From: Martinezella lusitana
GTDB taxonomy: Bacteria; Pseudomonadota; Alphaproteobacteria; Rhizobiales; Rhizobiaceae
DNA: 64,000 nucleotides
NCBI RefSeq assembly: GCF_900094565.1
Contig: NZ_FMAF01000010.1
Span: forward strand, 1 to 64,000
Direction of reading: 5' to 3'
The translations under genes and the position numbers were made by a program. The stretch's first letter is position 1; each line of letters begins with the position of its first letter. This document shows positions 1 through 7,990 of this stretch, piece after piece. The notes beneath the pieces are model-generated. The model saw only the letters and a program-made list of their open reading frames with translations. It searched no databases and had not been told where the DNA came from.

Positions 1-665
1 GCCTGACCGCGAGCCTTCTTGTAAAGCCTGGCATCCGGGTCGGTGGTCGACGCGTGGGTTGCGTTGCTGCGCTTCTCGCCGTGGAAATCGCGCTCGGAGT
101 TGCGATCTGCGGGCTTTGGCGGTTGTTTCCCTTCACTGCCAGCGCCGCTGCCGTCGGTGTCGTCACCATCGGTCTCGTCCTTGGGCTTGAAGCTCTTCAT
201 GCTGGCCCAGGCTTCTATCAAGGTACCGTCCACCGAGAAGTGCTCGTCCGACAGCAGTGCCTTAACCCGCGGCTGGCTCAGCAAGGCCGCCAGGAACTTG
301 GCAGCGATGTCGCCCGCCAACAGGCGCTCGCGGTTCTTGGTGAACACGGTGACGTCCCAGATCGGTGCATCCATCGACAAGCCGACGAACCATCTAAACA
401 GCAGATTGTAATCCATCTGCTCCATGAGCTGGCGCTCCGAGCGGATCGTGTAGAAAGCCTGCAACAACAGGGCGCGCAGCAACTTTTCCGGCGGGATCGA
501 CGGGCGGCCGATCGCTGAATACATCGCCTCGAAATCGGGGGACAGAACTTCCAGTGCCTCGTCCACAATCGCGCGGATCGGCCGCAGCGGGTGGCTGCTT
601 GGAACGCGGGCTTCGCAGCTCACATAAGAAAACAGACCCGCCGTCTGGATATCACTGCCGCGCAT
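1..665 (-). mobile_element. IS5-family transposase, 3' end cut by window edge
   Basis: Reading the minus strand from the ATG at 665 gives an open frame of 221 codons that runs off the left edge. It starts MRGSDIQTAGLFSY and contains IGRPSIPPEKLLRALLLQ, a typical N-terminal part of IS5-group DDE transposases, followed by FYTIRSERQLMEQ, DYNLLFRWFVGL, the first-Asp region FSVDGTLIEAWASMKSF and a Lys/Asp-rich linker. The protein would cut and paste its own element. The remaining DDE residues lie outside the window, so activity cannot be judged. The upstream end of the element probably lies between the ATG and about 760, but I could not fix a terminal repeat. It sits next to a catabolic patch, which fits acquisition by transfer. 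Confidence 0.85.
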
Positions 666-798
666 GTCCCACTCCTGCCAAGCAATCACCGAGGCATGGA
701 ATCACGGCAGTCCGCTCGCAGCAAGCGCCTTTTTCCGCATCCTGTTAAGTCTCCATGGGGGTTAGAAGAGCGATTAGAAGCTCACAGCAAGCGTTGAA

Positions 799-1656
799 TT
801 ACCGGATTCGCTTGATGAAGGACGCGATCACTTCTGCAGCGTATTCAGGCACCTGATGTTGGGGTGCATGACCGGCTTGCGGCACTGTTATGATGTGAAG
901 CGACTGCCAGAAGTTCGATACCTCGAACCAGTTGTCGACCGGGCAAGCGATGTCGTGGTCACCGCTGATGACGAGGACAGGATGGCGTCCAGCGGCCATG
1001 TCCTCCATCTGCTGTCCGTTCGGGTCCGGGAAAATGGTGGTTCGGTCCTTTGCTTCGCTGAGAAGCTTCATGAACGTTGCCTCTTGAATCATGGGCGAGC
1101 GGTCATTTTTTCGAGCAGCTATACGCTCGTGAGAAAGTCGAGCAGCCTCTTTGCTCAGAGGAGATTCAGGCTCGAAAAACAGAATTGTTTCGTCGTCAAG
1201 GTCGTTTACAGGCTTCATCGCGGTCTTCATGAAAAGAGGGTCCCCGCTGATCTTGGAATGGCCTGGAGGGGCAGTTCCGATCAAAACCAGATGGGACACC
1301 AGTTCCGGATACGTCAGGCTGAAGACTTGAGCTACGACACCTCCGAGCGACCAGCCGCCCATCACAACCTTCTTGTATCCAAGGAAATCGATCAGGTCCT
1401 TGGCGTCTCTCGCCAGCGAGGCTCGGTCGTAGGTTGGTTCTCCCGTGGATGCACCCAAGCCTGTATAGTCGAAGGTGATAACGGTGAAGTCCTTGGCCAA
1501 CTCGTCGAGAAACAGGGGGTCCCAGGCATCAAGTGTCCCCCTGAAACGGACTGCAAGAACGAGTGGGGTTCCCTGCCCGATCAAACGATAGGCAATGCGT
1601 CGCCCGTCCAAGTCTGCGTATTTCGTCTCGGTGTTTGTAGCGTTTTCCAAGGTCAT
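799..1656 (-). CDS. alpha/beta hydrolase
   Basis: A 285-residue alpha/beta-hydrolase fold protein. The nucleophile elbow is GGWSLGGVV (Ser103), the acid is in the late GDHDIACP segment and the catalytic His in AGHAPQH. No signal peptide, so cytosolic. The ATG at 1656 is preferred over the upstream in-frame start because a GGACAG ribosome site precedes it and the family fold begins directly after. It follows the flavin disulphide reductase gene by 25 bp and is very likely cotranscribed. It shares the unusual GTxDAWDP segment with the hydrolase at 26342, so the two are paralogues. The substrate cannot be told; esterase, lactonase or C-C hydrolase are all possible. Confidence 0.85.
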   Translation of the reverse strand: MTLENATNTETKYADLDGRRIAYRLIGQGTPLVLAVRFRGTLDAWDPLFLDELAKDFTVITFDYTGLGASTGEPTYDRASLARDAKDLIDFLGYKKVVMGGWSLGGVVAQVFSLTYPELVSHLVLIGTAPPGHSKISGDPLFMKTAMKPVNDLDDETILFFEPESPLSKEAARLSHERIAARKNDRSPMIQEATFMKLLSEAKDRTTIFPDPNGQQMEDMAAGRHPVLVISGDHDIACPVDNWFEVSNFWQSLHIITVPQAGHAPQHQVPEYAAEVIASFIKRIR

Positions 1657-1681
1657 TGATCTCTGTCCTATTAAATCGATG

Positions 1682-3082
1682 TCACGCGGCTTTGCGAACA
1701 ACAGCTGATGCCGATACGTTCGCAAACAGCATATTCAGCCCTTCGGTGATGGTTGGATGGGCGAATATCCCGTCGCGAAGCGTTGTGAAGGGCAGACCAC
1801 CAAGCATCGCCATTTGAACGACGCTCATTACTTCGCCTGCGTTCACGCCGAGCATGCTGAAACCAAGGATCTCGTCGGAATCGACCGCAACGAGCGCTTT
1901 CATGAACCCCTTTCGTTGTGAGAGGGTCCTTGCTCGCGGCACGACATCCATCGGAAGCTTCGCGACGCGGTACTCAATGCCTTCCTTGAGCGCTTCCGCT
2001 TCGTTCATCCCGATCCGCGCAAATTCCGGATCGATAAAGACGCAGTACGGGATCATTCGACCCTTTGTGGTTCGGTTGCCGCCCGCCATGGTGCTCTTGA
2101 CCACGCGGTAGTCATCAAGGGACGCGTGGGTGAACATAGGAGTTCCGGCGACTTCACCCATCGCCCAGACGCCGTCGGCGGTCGTCCGAAGATGGTCGTC
2201 AACCTTGATGAAACCTCGATCGTCGACCTCGACACCTGCCAGTTCGAGCCCGATTCCCGCTGTTCGGGGACGTCGGCCCGAGGCCACGAGGATGTGCGAT
2301 CCCTCGAATACTCGACCATCCGCGCTACGGACAGTGACACTCTCGCCTGAGCGCCCGCTAACGGAGAGGTCGTAGGCGCTGAGCGCCACCTCTATCCCCT
2401 CGCCACCGAGGATCTTCAGAATGCCTTCGCTGACGTCTATGTCTTCCCGCGGAGCAAGCCGGGGTCCCCGCTCCAGTATGGCGACCTCTGAACCCAGGCG
2501 ACGGAACGCTTGGCCCAGTTCCATTCCAATGTAGCCACCGCCGATTACGATCAACTTCGTGGGAAGGTCGCCAAGCTGCAGAGCTTCGACGTGGGTGATC
2601 GGGGCTGCGCCCGCGAGACCCGGAAGATCTGGTACGTCTGCTGTCGTTCCCAAATTGATAAAAACTTGTTCTCCCGAAACAGTTCTCGTTCCAGACGCGG
2701 TCTCAACCTGAATTGTTTTCGGGGCGATGAACTTACCCCAGCCCAAGACAAGATCGAAGCCGCTTGCGTCGAAACCGGCTTGGTTTGTTGCAACCATCTC
2801 CGCCACGACACGCGCGGTGCGATCGCGAACAAGATCGAGACTGCTACGGACGTTGTCGGCCGTGATCCCGAACTCGGAAATCCCCTTCATGGAATGCGCG
2901 ACTTCGGCGCTGCGGATAAGTGTCTTGCTGGGAATGCAGGCGATGTTGATGCACGAGCCACCGATGAGACCCGCCTCAACGACCGCTACCTTCTTGCCCG
3001 CCTTTGCTTGGTCCATGGCCAGCGTCTTGCCAGCTTTGCCACCGCCAAAGATCAAAATGTCGAATTTGTCGACCGAATTCAT
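1682..3082 (-). CDS. FAD-dependent NAD(P) disulphide oxidoreductase (mercuric reductase/Lpd-like)
   Basis: A 466-residue class I pyridine nucleotide-disulphide oxidoreductase. It has an N-terminal FAD fold (FGGGKAGKTLA), the redox-active disulphide motif GGSCINIACIPSK with the normal CX4C spacing, an NAD(P) fold (IVIGGGYIGMELGQ), a second FAD motif (GVWAMGEVAG) and the C-terminal HPTITEGL dimerisation segment carrying the catalytic His-Glu pair. The ATG at 3082 is preceded by GAGGTG and the FAD fold starts eight residues later. It heads a two-gene minus-strand operon with the hydrolase. The family includes dihydrolipoyl dehydrogenase, mercuric reductase and RclA-type reductases; no metal-binding N-terminal domain or lipoyl partner is present, so the substrate is open. 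Confidence 0.88.
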   Translation of the reverse strand: MNSVDKFDILIFGGGKAGKTLAMDQAKAGKKVAVVEAGLIGGSCINIACIPSKTLIRSAEVAHSMKGISEFGITADNVRSSLDLVRDRTARVVAEMVATNQAGFDASGFDLVLGWGKFIAPKTIQVETASGTRTVSGEQVFINLGTTADVPDLPGLAGAAPITHVEALQLGDLPTKLIVIGGGYIGMELGQAFRRLGSEVAILERGPRLAPREDIDVSEGILKILGGEGIEVALSAYDLSVSGRSGESVTVRSADGRVFEGSHILVASGRRPRTAGIGLELAGVEVDDRGFIKVDDHLRTTADGVWAMGEVAGTPMFTHASLDDYRVVKSTMAGGNRTTKGRMIPYCVFIDPEFARIGMNEAEALKEGIEYRVAKLPMDVVPRARTLSQRKGFMKALVAVDSDEILGFSMLGVNAGEVMSVVQMAMLGGLPFTTLRDGIFAHPTITEGLNMLFANVSASAVVRKAA

Positions 3083-3305
3083 GGTGCACCTCGTTACGTT
3101 GATGCCCCTATGAAGCGGAAATCTCAGAACGCGGTCTTGTAAAATTCGATCTCTAGCCGCGACCAAGCGTTCATAGCCATCAGCGCCGAGACAAGCATAC
3201 CCTCCTCAAAACAAAAGCCGGATCGTCAAAGACCGGAGCGGGCTCACCTGCGAGTTTGGGGGGAATTCAGTCGCGGCCAAGGCGCCGAAAATGAGGAGCA
3301 TTCAC

Positions 3306-4142
3306 ATGGCTAACGGCATCTTCATCAAAGAAAAAATCGACCACCTGCCCGTCGATGGCCTCTCGATACGATACGTGAAGGCGGGGAAGGAAAATGGCAT
3401 CCCGTTGCTACTGACAGCTCCATGGCCGGAGAGCATCTTTGCTTTCAATCTCGTTTGGTCGGACCTCTGCAAACTCGGACCCGTCATCGCGGTAGATCTC
3501 CCAGGATTCGGTCAATCTAGCGCCCGAGAAGATTTGATGTCGCCGGACGCGATGGGTAATTTCGTGATAAAACTCATGACTGCCTTCGGAATCGAGCGGG
3601 CGCACGTTATCGCACCCGATGTGGGTACCTTGGCCACGCTGTTCGCCGCATCCAAGCGGCCAGACCTTTTCGAGAGCATCGTTGCAGGCAGCGGTGGCGC
3701 CAGCATGCCCCTGCTGGGCGAGTCGTTGGCACAGGTGGCAGCATCGAAAAAAGCCTCATATGTCGGCTCGGACGGCGGCGAACAGGTCGTGAAATTCGTT
3801 TCAGGTTCGGCGAGAGTTACAATTCCAACGGAGATCCTCGAAGACTACCGACTGTCTTCTGAGGGCCAACGCTGGAACGAAGCTGCAGATTTCGTTCGGG
3901 CCTATTCCACCGATTTGCCCCGGCTCGAAAAGCTCCTTCCCGACATTCAGACGCCAGTTTTGGTTATTTCCGGCAAAGATGACCCGCTTGTTCCCCTATC
4001 AAATGGGGACTTCCTGGCAGGACTTCTTCCCCACAGCCTGGCCGAGATCGTCGAGGCAGGTCATTTCGTTTGGGAAGATGCCTCGGCGGACTATGCACGA
4101 CTGGTCTCAAGCTGGATCATGGACGGTTACAGGTCGGTATAA
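3306..4142 (+). CDS. alpha/beta hydrolase with Asp nucleophile (dehalogenase/epoxide hydrolase-like)
   Basis: A 278-residue alpha/beta-hydrolase protein. Where serine hydrolases have GxSxG this one shows HVIAPDVGTLA, placing Asp105 at the nucleophile elbow, as in haloalkane and fluoroacetate dehalogenases and soluble epoxide hydrolases. The oxyanion segment is APWPES, resembling HGWP of those families. The acid is likely in SGKDDPLVPL and the base His in EAGHFVWED. The ATG at 3306 is chosen for the GAGGAG site eight bases upstream. It is the first plus-strand gene before the nitrile hydratase-like cluster and is divergent from the reductase operon; 133 bp separate it from the next gene, so it may have its own transcript. 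The dehalogenase role is an inference from the Asp. Confidence 0.78.
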   Translation: MANGIFIKEKIDHLPVDGLSIRYVKAGKENGIPLLLTAPWPESIFAFNLVWSDLCKLGPVIAVDLPGFGQSSAREDLMSPDAMGNFVIKLMTAFGIERAHVIAPDVGTLATLFAASKRPDLFESIVAGSGGASMPLLGESLAQVAASKKASYVGSDGGEQVVKFVSGSARVTIPTEILEDYRLSSEGQRWNEAADFVRAYSTDLPRLEKLLPDIQTPVLVISGKDDPLVPLSNGDFLAGLLPHSLAEIVEAGHFVWEDASADYARLVSSWIMDGYRSV

Positions 4143-4275
4143 ATGGAGCGTGCAAGTTTGAGTTGCCGACGTTCTTCACCCACTTTGTAATCCGAATTCC
4201 GCGGCGACAGCATCTTACAAGAATGTGGCTAGCGCTCAGTCATTTTGAAGCCAATTGCTCTCAAGGAGAATCCTT

Positions 4276-4611
4276 ATGCAGACTGCGGCAACGCATATCG
4301 GCGGAGTTGTGCCAGCGCTAGGCGAGGTACCCGTTTTCGCGCCAGGCGATCGCGTAACGATCGCTACCCGCTCGCCTATTGGGCACTACCGAGTGCCAAC
4401 TTACCTGCGCGGGAAACTCGGAACCGTAGAGGAAGTCATCCCTACGATGGCCGTTGATAACGAAGAAGAGGCCTATGGACGCAACGCCGGTTCCAAAGGG
4501 CACTACTACCGCATCGCCATCCCGATGACGGAGATTTGGTCCGACTATGTGGGCTCGCCCAACGATGGCTTGCGAATTGAGATTTTCGAAAATTGGCTGG
4601 AAAGGATTTGA
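4276..4611 (+). CDS. nitrile hydratase beta C-terminal domain / thiocyanate hydrolase alpha-like subunit
   Basis: A 111-residue protein matching only the C-terminal SH3-like barrel of the nitrile hydratase beta chain: FAPGDRVTIATRSPIGHYR, then VPTYLRGKLGTVEEV and a closing EIFENWLERI. In nitrile hydratases this barrel is the second half of a beta chain of more than 200 residues; in thiocyanate hydrolase and the toyocamycin enzyme it is a separate subunit. The ATG at 4276 follows AAGGAG. The gene overlaps nothing but is one base from the alpha-like gene, so translation is coupled. The separate N-terminal half is encoded two genes downstream. Its job is to close the metal site formed by the alpha-like chain. 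A plain annotation would be SH3-like nitrile hydratase domain protein. Confidence 0.82.
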   Translation: MQTAATHIGGVVPALGEVPVFAPGDRVTIATRSPIGHYRVPTYLRGKLGTVEEVIPTMAVDNEEEAYGRNAGSKGHYYRIAIPMTEIWSDYVGSPNDGLRIEIFENWLERI

Positions 4612-4612
4612 G

Positions 4613-5260
4613 ATGACCGACCACGGCCATGACCACGATCATGATCACCCTCACGAGGCTATCACGGCCGACGAACGTCCTGGATACTACGAGATAATGG
4701 AAACCGCTGTCAGAGAACTACTGGTTGAGCGCAAGCTTTTCGGTGCCGACGAGATCAGAAGGCAGATCGAAGTCCTCGACTCGCGAACTCCCACACTCGG
4801 CGCCAAGGTCGTCGCCCGGGCTTGGATGGATCCCGCTTACAAGGAACGGCTCCTAGAAAACGGACGCACCGCCTGCGAAGAACTGGGCATCACATTCTAC
4901 GACGATACGCAACTGATCGTGCTCGAGAACACGGCGGACGTCCACAATCTGATCGTCTGCACCTTGTGCTCCTGCTATCCCCGGCCCGTCCTTGGTCTGC
5001 CACCAGACTGGTACAAACTGAAGCCGTACCGAGCTCGCGCCGTCCATGAACCGAGAGCGGTGCTGGAGGAGTTCGGCACCCACATCCCGGACGACGTTGA
5101 GATCCGCGTCAGCGACTCCACGGCTGTCATCCGATACCTGGTCCTGCCTTTGCGCCCTGCTGGAACAGAAGCTCTGAGCGAAGACGAGCTCGCCGACCTC
5201 GTCACACGCGACGCCATGATCGGCGTGATCCCTGTAAGCTACGAAAAGGAGGCCGCGTGA
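4613..5260 (+). CDS. cobalt-type nitrile hydratase alpha / thiocyanate hydrolase gamma-like subunit
   Basis: A 215-residue catalytic subunit of the nitrile hydratase alpha family. The metal claw VCTLCSCYPRPVLG (Cys116, Cys119, Ser120, Cys121) is of the CTLCSC type normally associated with non-corrin cobalt, and PPDWYK plus YRARAVHEPRAVL follow as in the family. The N terminus is a His-Asp run (His at 4, 6, 8, 10, 12 and 14), also known from thiocyanate hydrolase gamma, and could help load metal. The reaction would be hydration of a nitrile to an amide, or of thiocyanate to carbonyl sulphide and ammonia. The start overlaps the previous stop closely and the stop overlaps the next ATG, so the three subunits are translationally coupled. 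Confidence 0.88.
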   Translation: MTDHGHDHDHDHPHEAITADERPGYYEIMETAVRELLVERKLFGADEIRRQIEVLDSRTPTLGAKVVARAWMDPAYKERLLENGRTACEELGITFYDDTQLIVLENTADVHNLIVCTLCSCYPRPVLGLPPDWYKLKPYRARAVHEPRAVLEEFGTHIPDDVEIRVSDSTAVIRYLVLPLRPAGTEALSEDELADLVTRDAMIGVIPVSYEKEAA

Positions 5261-5601
5261 TGGGCTCAGAACTACTCGTCAAAAAGCTACCGAACGATAT
5301 CGGTGGCGAGTCTGCCGGAAAAATCGAACGCGTTGAGCACGAGCTACTTCCTTGGGAGAAGCGTTGCCATGCCCTGGCCGACGTCCTCGACTTTCACAAA
5401 ATAATCAACACCGAGGAAAAGCGCCGCGGTGTTGAGGCACTCGGATCTGAAATGGTCGGCAAGCTCACTTACTATGAGCGGTGGATCGCCGCATTTGCCA
5501 ACATCCTCTTCCAGAAGGGCATTCTGACGCCCGGGGAACTTGCAGTCAAAATGGAAGAGGTCGAAAGGCGTTGGCTCGCAAGTCAGCAATCGGCATCCTA
5601 A
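5260..5601 (+). CDS. nitrile hydratase beta N-terminal domain / thiocyanate hydrolase beta-like subunit
   Basis: A 113-residue helical protein. The segments LPWEKRCHALADVL and LTYYERWIAAFANILFQKG correspond to the N-terminal helical half of nitrile hydratase beta, where (S)YYERW and a following hydrophobic helix are characteristic. The ATG at 5260 overlaps the alpha stop as TGATG and has GGAGG seven bases upstream; the GTG one codon earlier is a less likely start. The same fold is used by the small cobalt activator proteins (P14K/NhlE type), so it could be subunit, activator or both; because no other N-terminal beta half is encoded here, a structural subunit is more likely. Confidence 0.75.
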   Translation: MGSELLVKKLPNDIGGESAGKIERVEHELLPWEKRCHALADVLDFHKIINTEEKRRGVEALGSEMVGKLTYYERWIAAFANILFQKGILTPGELAVKMEEVERRWLASQQSAS

Positions 5602-5602
5602 A

Positions 5603-6370
5603 ATGGCCGAGACCTCTCTTCCCGCAAACGTCCGGTGCTTTTTCGAACGCGACCCCGCCCTGTCTCTTTTTAGGCGGGCTTTTGTGGAGAGCGTGGGAAC
5701 CGGGCTTCTTGCGATTGCCATGGTCGGGTCGGGCCTCGCGGTCTCGACGTTCGCGAAAGCTCAGCCGTTACCAGCATCGCTCATAATCGCGATTGCGATC
5801 GCTGGATCCCTGGTTGGCTTGATCGTTGCCCTGGGGAAGGTTTCCGGCGGCCATTACAACCCGCTAATAACATTCGCACAGTGGCTTGGGGGCGAGCGTA
5901 AAGGCGACTGCACTGTAGGCTACGTCATCGCTCAAATTATTGGTGGCGTTGTCGGGGCATTGGTAGCTGGGCAGATGTTTGGAAGCCCGTTTCGGACGGT
6001 CTCTCCTGAATTTCCTTCCTTCGGGATGCTCCTTAGCGAGTTAGTAGCCTCTGCTGGACTGATGACAGTCGTCTTGGGATGCGCACGAAGCAGCAGATGG
6101 GACACCGGCCCCTTTGCAGTCGGCTCTTGGTTGGTCAGCGCGATCCTCGCCACTCCATCCACCTCTTATGCCAACCCAGCGGTAACGCTAGCTGCCGCCT
6201 TCGCTTCGGGGCCTGTTGCCTTGGCGCCCATGACTGCCATCGCTTTCGTCGCAACCCAGGTGATGGGGATGGTCGTGGCGATCGGCATCAATAAGATCGC
6301 CTTCGGTTCCACCTCTGAGCCTGCCGGAAACACCGCACTCGCTGGCTCTTCCCAGGAGAAGCTCACATGA
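5603..6370 (+). CDS. MIP/aquaglyceroporin family channel
   Basis: A 255-residue integral membrane protein of the major intrinsic protein family with about six hydrophobic segments. The two half-helix motifs are visible as GGHYNPLITFAQW (NPL in place of the usual NPA) and SYANPAVTLAAAF (canonical NPA). The start, one base after the previous stop, gives MAETSLPANV. It is the fourth gene in the nitrile hydratase-like operon and its stop overlaps the next ATG. MIP channels pass small neutral solutes such as water, glycerol, urea or arsenite; in this context the plausible cargo is a small nitrile, amide or other uncharged substrate or product. That cargo is inferred from position only. Confidence 0.85.
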   Translation: MAETSLPANVRCFFERDPALSLFRRAFVESVGTGLLAIAMVGSGLAVSTFAKAQPLPASLIIAIAIAGSLVGLIVALGKVSGGHYNPLITFAQWLGGERKGDCTVGYVIAQIIGGVVGALVAGQMFGSPFRTVSPEFPSFGMLLSELVASAGLMTVVLGCARSSRWDTGPFAVGSWLVSAILATPSTSYANPAVTLAAAFASGPVALAPMTAIAFVATQVMGMVVAIGINKIAFGSTSEPAGNTALAGSSQEKLT

Positions 6371-6783
6371 CCGCCGGATTGACTGTTCTGAAGACCCATA
6401 CAAACCCAGCCGATACGATGGCGGCATTCGAGCGGGCGATTGTCGCACGAGGGATGAAGGTTTTTGCTCGAATAGACTTCGCTGCCGACGCAGAAGCCGT
6501 GGGATTGCATCTTGGCCCCACTTTGCTGACAATTTTTGGCAATCCCAAAGTCGGCACCGAGTTGCTCCTGCTCGACCAGCGGGCGGGCATTGATCTGCCA
6601 CTGAAGGCGTTGGCGTGGAGCACCCCCGAAGGGCATTGGCTTTCGTACAACGAGCCGTCTTTCGTCGCCGAGCGGCATGGATTGGGTGCAAAAGAGGTCA
6701 TCCTCAAAATGAGCCAGGCGCTTGCGGGCGCCGCTGATGAGGCGATGAACACCGTCCCGCCCTCGCTAGACAAGAACACCTGA
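6367..6783 (+). CDS. DUF302 family protein
   Basis: A 138-residue protein of the DUF302 family. Recognisable stretches are the early FERAIVARGMKVFARIDFAA, then LLTIFGNPKVGTELL and GIDLPLKALAW, which together form the alpha/beta core of this family. It has no signal peptide or metal motif. The ATG overlaps the stop of the MIP channel gene (ATGA), so it is the last member of the five-gene coupled operon beginning with the beta C-terminal domain. The biochemical role of DUF302 is not established; association with redox and sulphur functions is often seen, and a role in substrate handling or enzyme protection is conceivable here. Confidence 0.8.
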   Translation: MTAGLTVLKTHTNPADTMAAFERAIVARGMKVFARIDFAADAEAVGLHLGPTLLTIFGNPKVGTELLLLDQRAGIDLPLKALAWSTPEGHWLSYNEPSFVAERHGLGAKEVILKMSQALAGAADEAMNTVPPSLDKNT

Positions 6784-6995
6784 ACGCGGTGCCAATCGAC
6801 CAGCCGGTTCCGGCGCCTTTCTATACCCAGTTCATCAATGACGATGACATTTTCATTCCTAACGAAGCGGTCACCTCCGGAACCACCACGCTCTTGGGAG
6901 AACTGCACAAAGGGGGTGGCCCTGAAGCCAATGCGTCAGCCCGCCCGGTAATTCTCGGCCGAAGAAGAAGCGTACCATCAGGTTGCGCTTCTTCA

Positions 6996-7868
6996 CTACA
7001 TCATGAAAACGGGCGTTGCACCGCGCGGAACGCTCCGATCCCGAGCGAAGTTCGCCGAATAGTGCTGAGCCTCGAAGCCCGCCCGCTGATAATTCCTGAA
7101 GCTCGTGCCCAATGGACTATCGACGGTCGCAGGTCGGCCAGTCTCGGCCATTGCGATGACGGCTCCCTTGTCCCTGACATCGCGTAAACGCCGCGCTATC
7201 ACTGCTGACTGGAGGCCCTTCCCTCTCGCGCTGACTAGTGTTGCATCGACGCCAAACCATGCCCCAGCAGATCCGACAAAAGCCGCTCCTGCTGAGCAAG
7301 GCTCATCGTCGGCATACGCGACATAGCACGTCCACCTGTCCCGGCTGGCGAGCGCTTTGAACCACTCGAAAGTCGCGGTTGGAAAGCCATACCCCGCGTT
7401 AATCACGTTGGCGAAGTCGCTCGCCTTGCGGTTACCATCAGCTATTTCGATCCTGGGTTCGTTCGGCACAATGTGAGGGACCGCTCTGGAGAAGAATTTT
7501 ATCCAACCACTGTCCTTCTGTATGACCCCCATTCGGGACAGAGCGGCACTGGAAGCATTGAAGCCCTCCTCGTCAACTTGAATTACCCACGTTTTCGATG
7601 CGTTGCGATCCAGCCATCGCACCCCTTCTGCCATCTCCTTATCGTTAGCAGACCACTGCGGTTCAACGGCAAATCCGCGATTGAAGGGGACGGCAGAAAG
7701 CTCACGACAGGCTAGAAAGCACGCATTGTCGCTCCGGAAAGTCTCGATCCCCAATTGCTTCCGAACCGACGGCGGCGCGGCATCCAGCATGTCCATCCAT
7801 GCTTCGGCCTCGATCGCGCGGATTGTCCTCGACAAGTTTGCCTGAATTTCAATTGGCTGGATGTTCAT
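6996..7868 (-). CDS. GNAT family N-acetyltransferase
   Basis: A 290-residue protein whose C-terminal half is a GNAT domain: WTCYVAYADDEPCSAGAAF forms the beta2-beta4 sheet, VSARGKGLQSAVIARRLRD is the acetyl-CoA pyrophosphate loop (here RGKGLQ for the usual Q/RxxGxG/A), and FRNYQRAGFEAQ is the terminal N-Y-x-R-x-G-F segment. The N-terminal half is a degenerate GNAT-like fold, as in tandem GNAT proteins. The ATG at 7868 follows GAGAGAA; in-frame starts further upstream lack a site. It converges on the nitrile hydratase operon and its only close neighbour, the molybdenum hydroxylase gene, is separated from it by a strong hairpin. The acceptor substrate is unknown. Confidence 0.82.
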   Translation of the reverse strand: MNIQPIEIQANLSRTIRAIEAEAWMDMLDAAPPSVRKQLGIETFRSDNACFLACRELSAVPFNRGFAVEPQWSANDKEMAEGVRWLDRNASKTWVIQVDEEGFNASSAALSRMGVIQKDSGWIKFFSRAVPHIVPNEPRIEIADGNRKASDFANVINAGYGFPTATFEWFKALASRDRWTCYVAYADDEPCSAGAAFVGSAGAWFGVDATLVSARGKGLQSAVIARRLRDVRDKGAVIAMAETGRPATVDSPLGTSFRNYQRAGFEAQHYSANFARDRSVPRGATPVFMM

Positions 7869-7947
7869 ACGGTTCTCTCGCATTCTCTTCTCAGTGAAAA
7901 GGAACATATTTCTCAACGCCTTCAAGGTGAAAGCTGGGTCTTCCCGT

Positions 7948-7981
7948 ACTGCAGGCCGCGATTGAACATGCGGCCTGCAGT
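7948..7981. terminator. strong hairpin after the molybdenum hydroxylase operon
   Basis: A perfect 12-bp inverted repeat (ACTGCAGGCCGC and its complement) around a 10-base loop, ten bases past the stop of the molybdopterin subunit gene. It has no T run on either side, so it may act as a factor-dependent terminator or as an mRNA 3'-end stabiliser. Confidence 0.65.
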
Positions 7982-7990
7982 CCTGCGGTA

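Noticed and set aside
43..568. Open frames of 96-154 codons on both strands at the left end
   Set aside because: They are other-frame shadows of the IS5-type transposase that reads from 665 to the left edge.
6789..7187. Plus-strand frame of 132 codons after the DUF302 gene
   Set aside because: It runs antisense through the GNAT gene, shows no family sense and is Arg/Ser-rich like a shadow frame.
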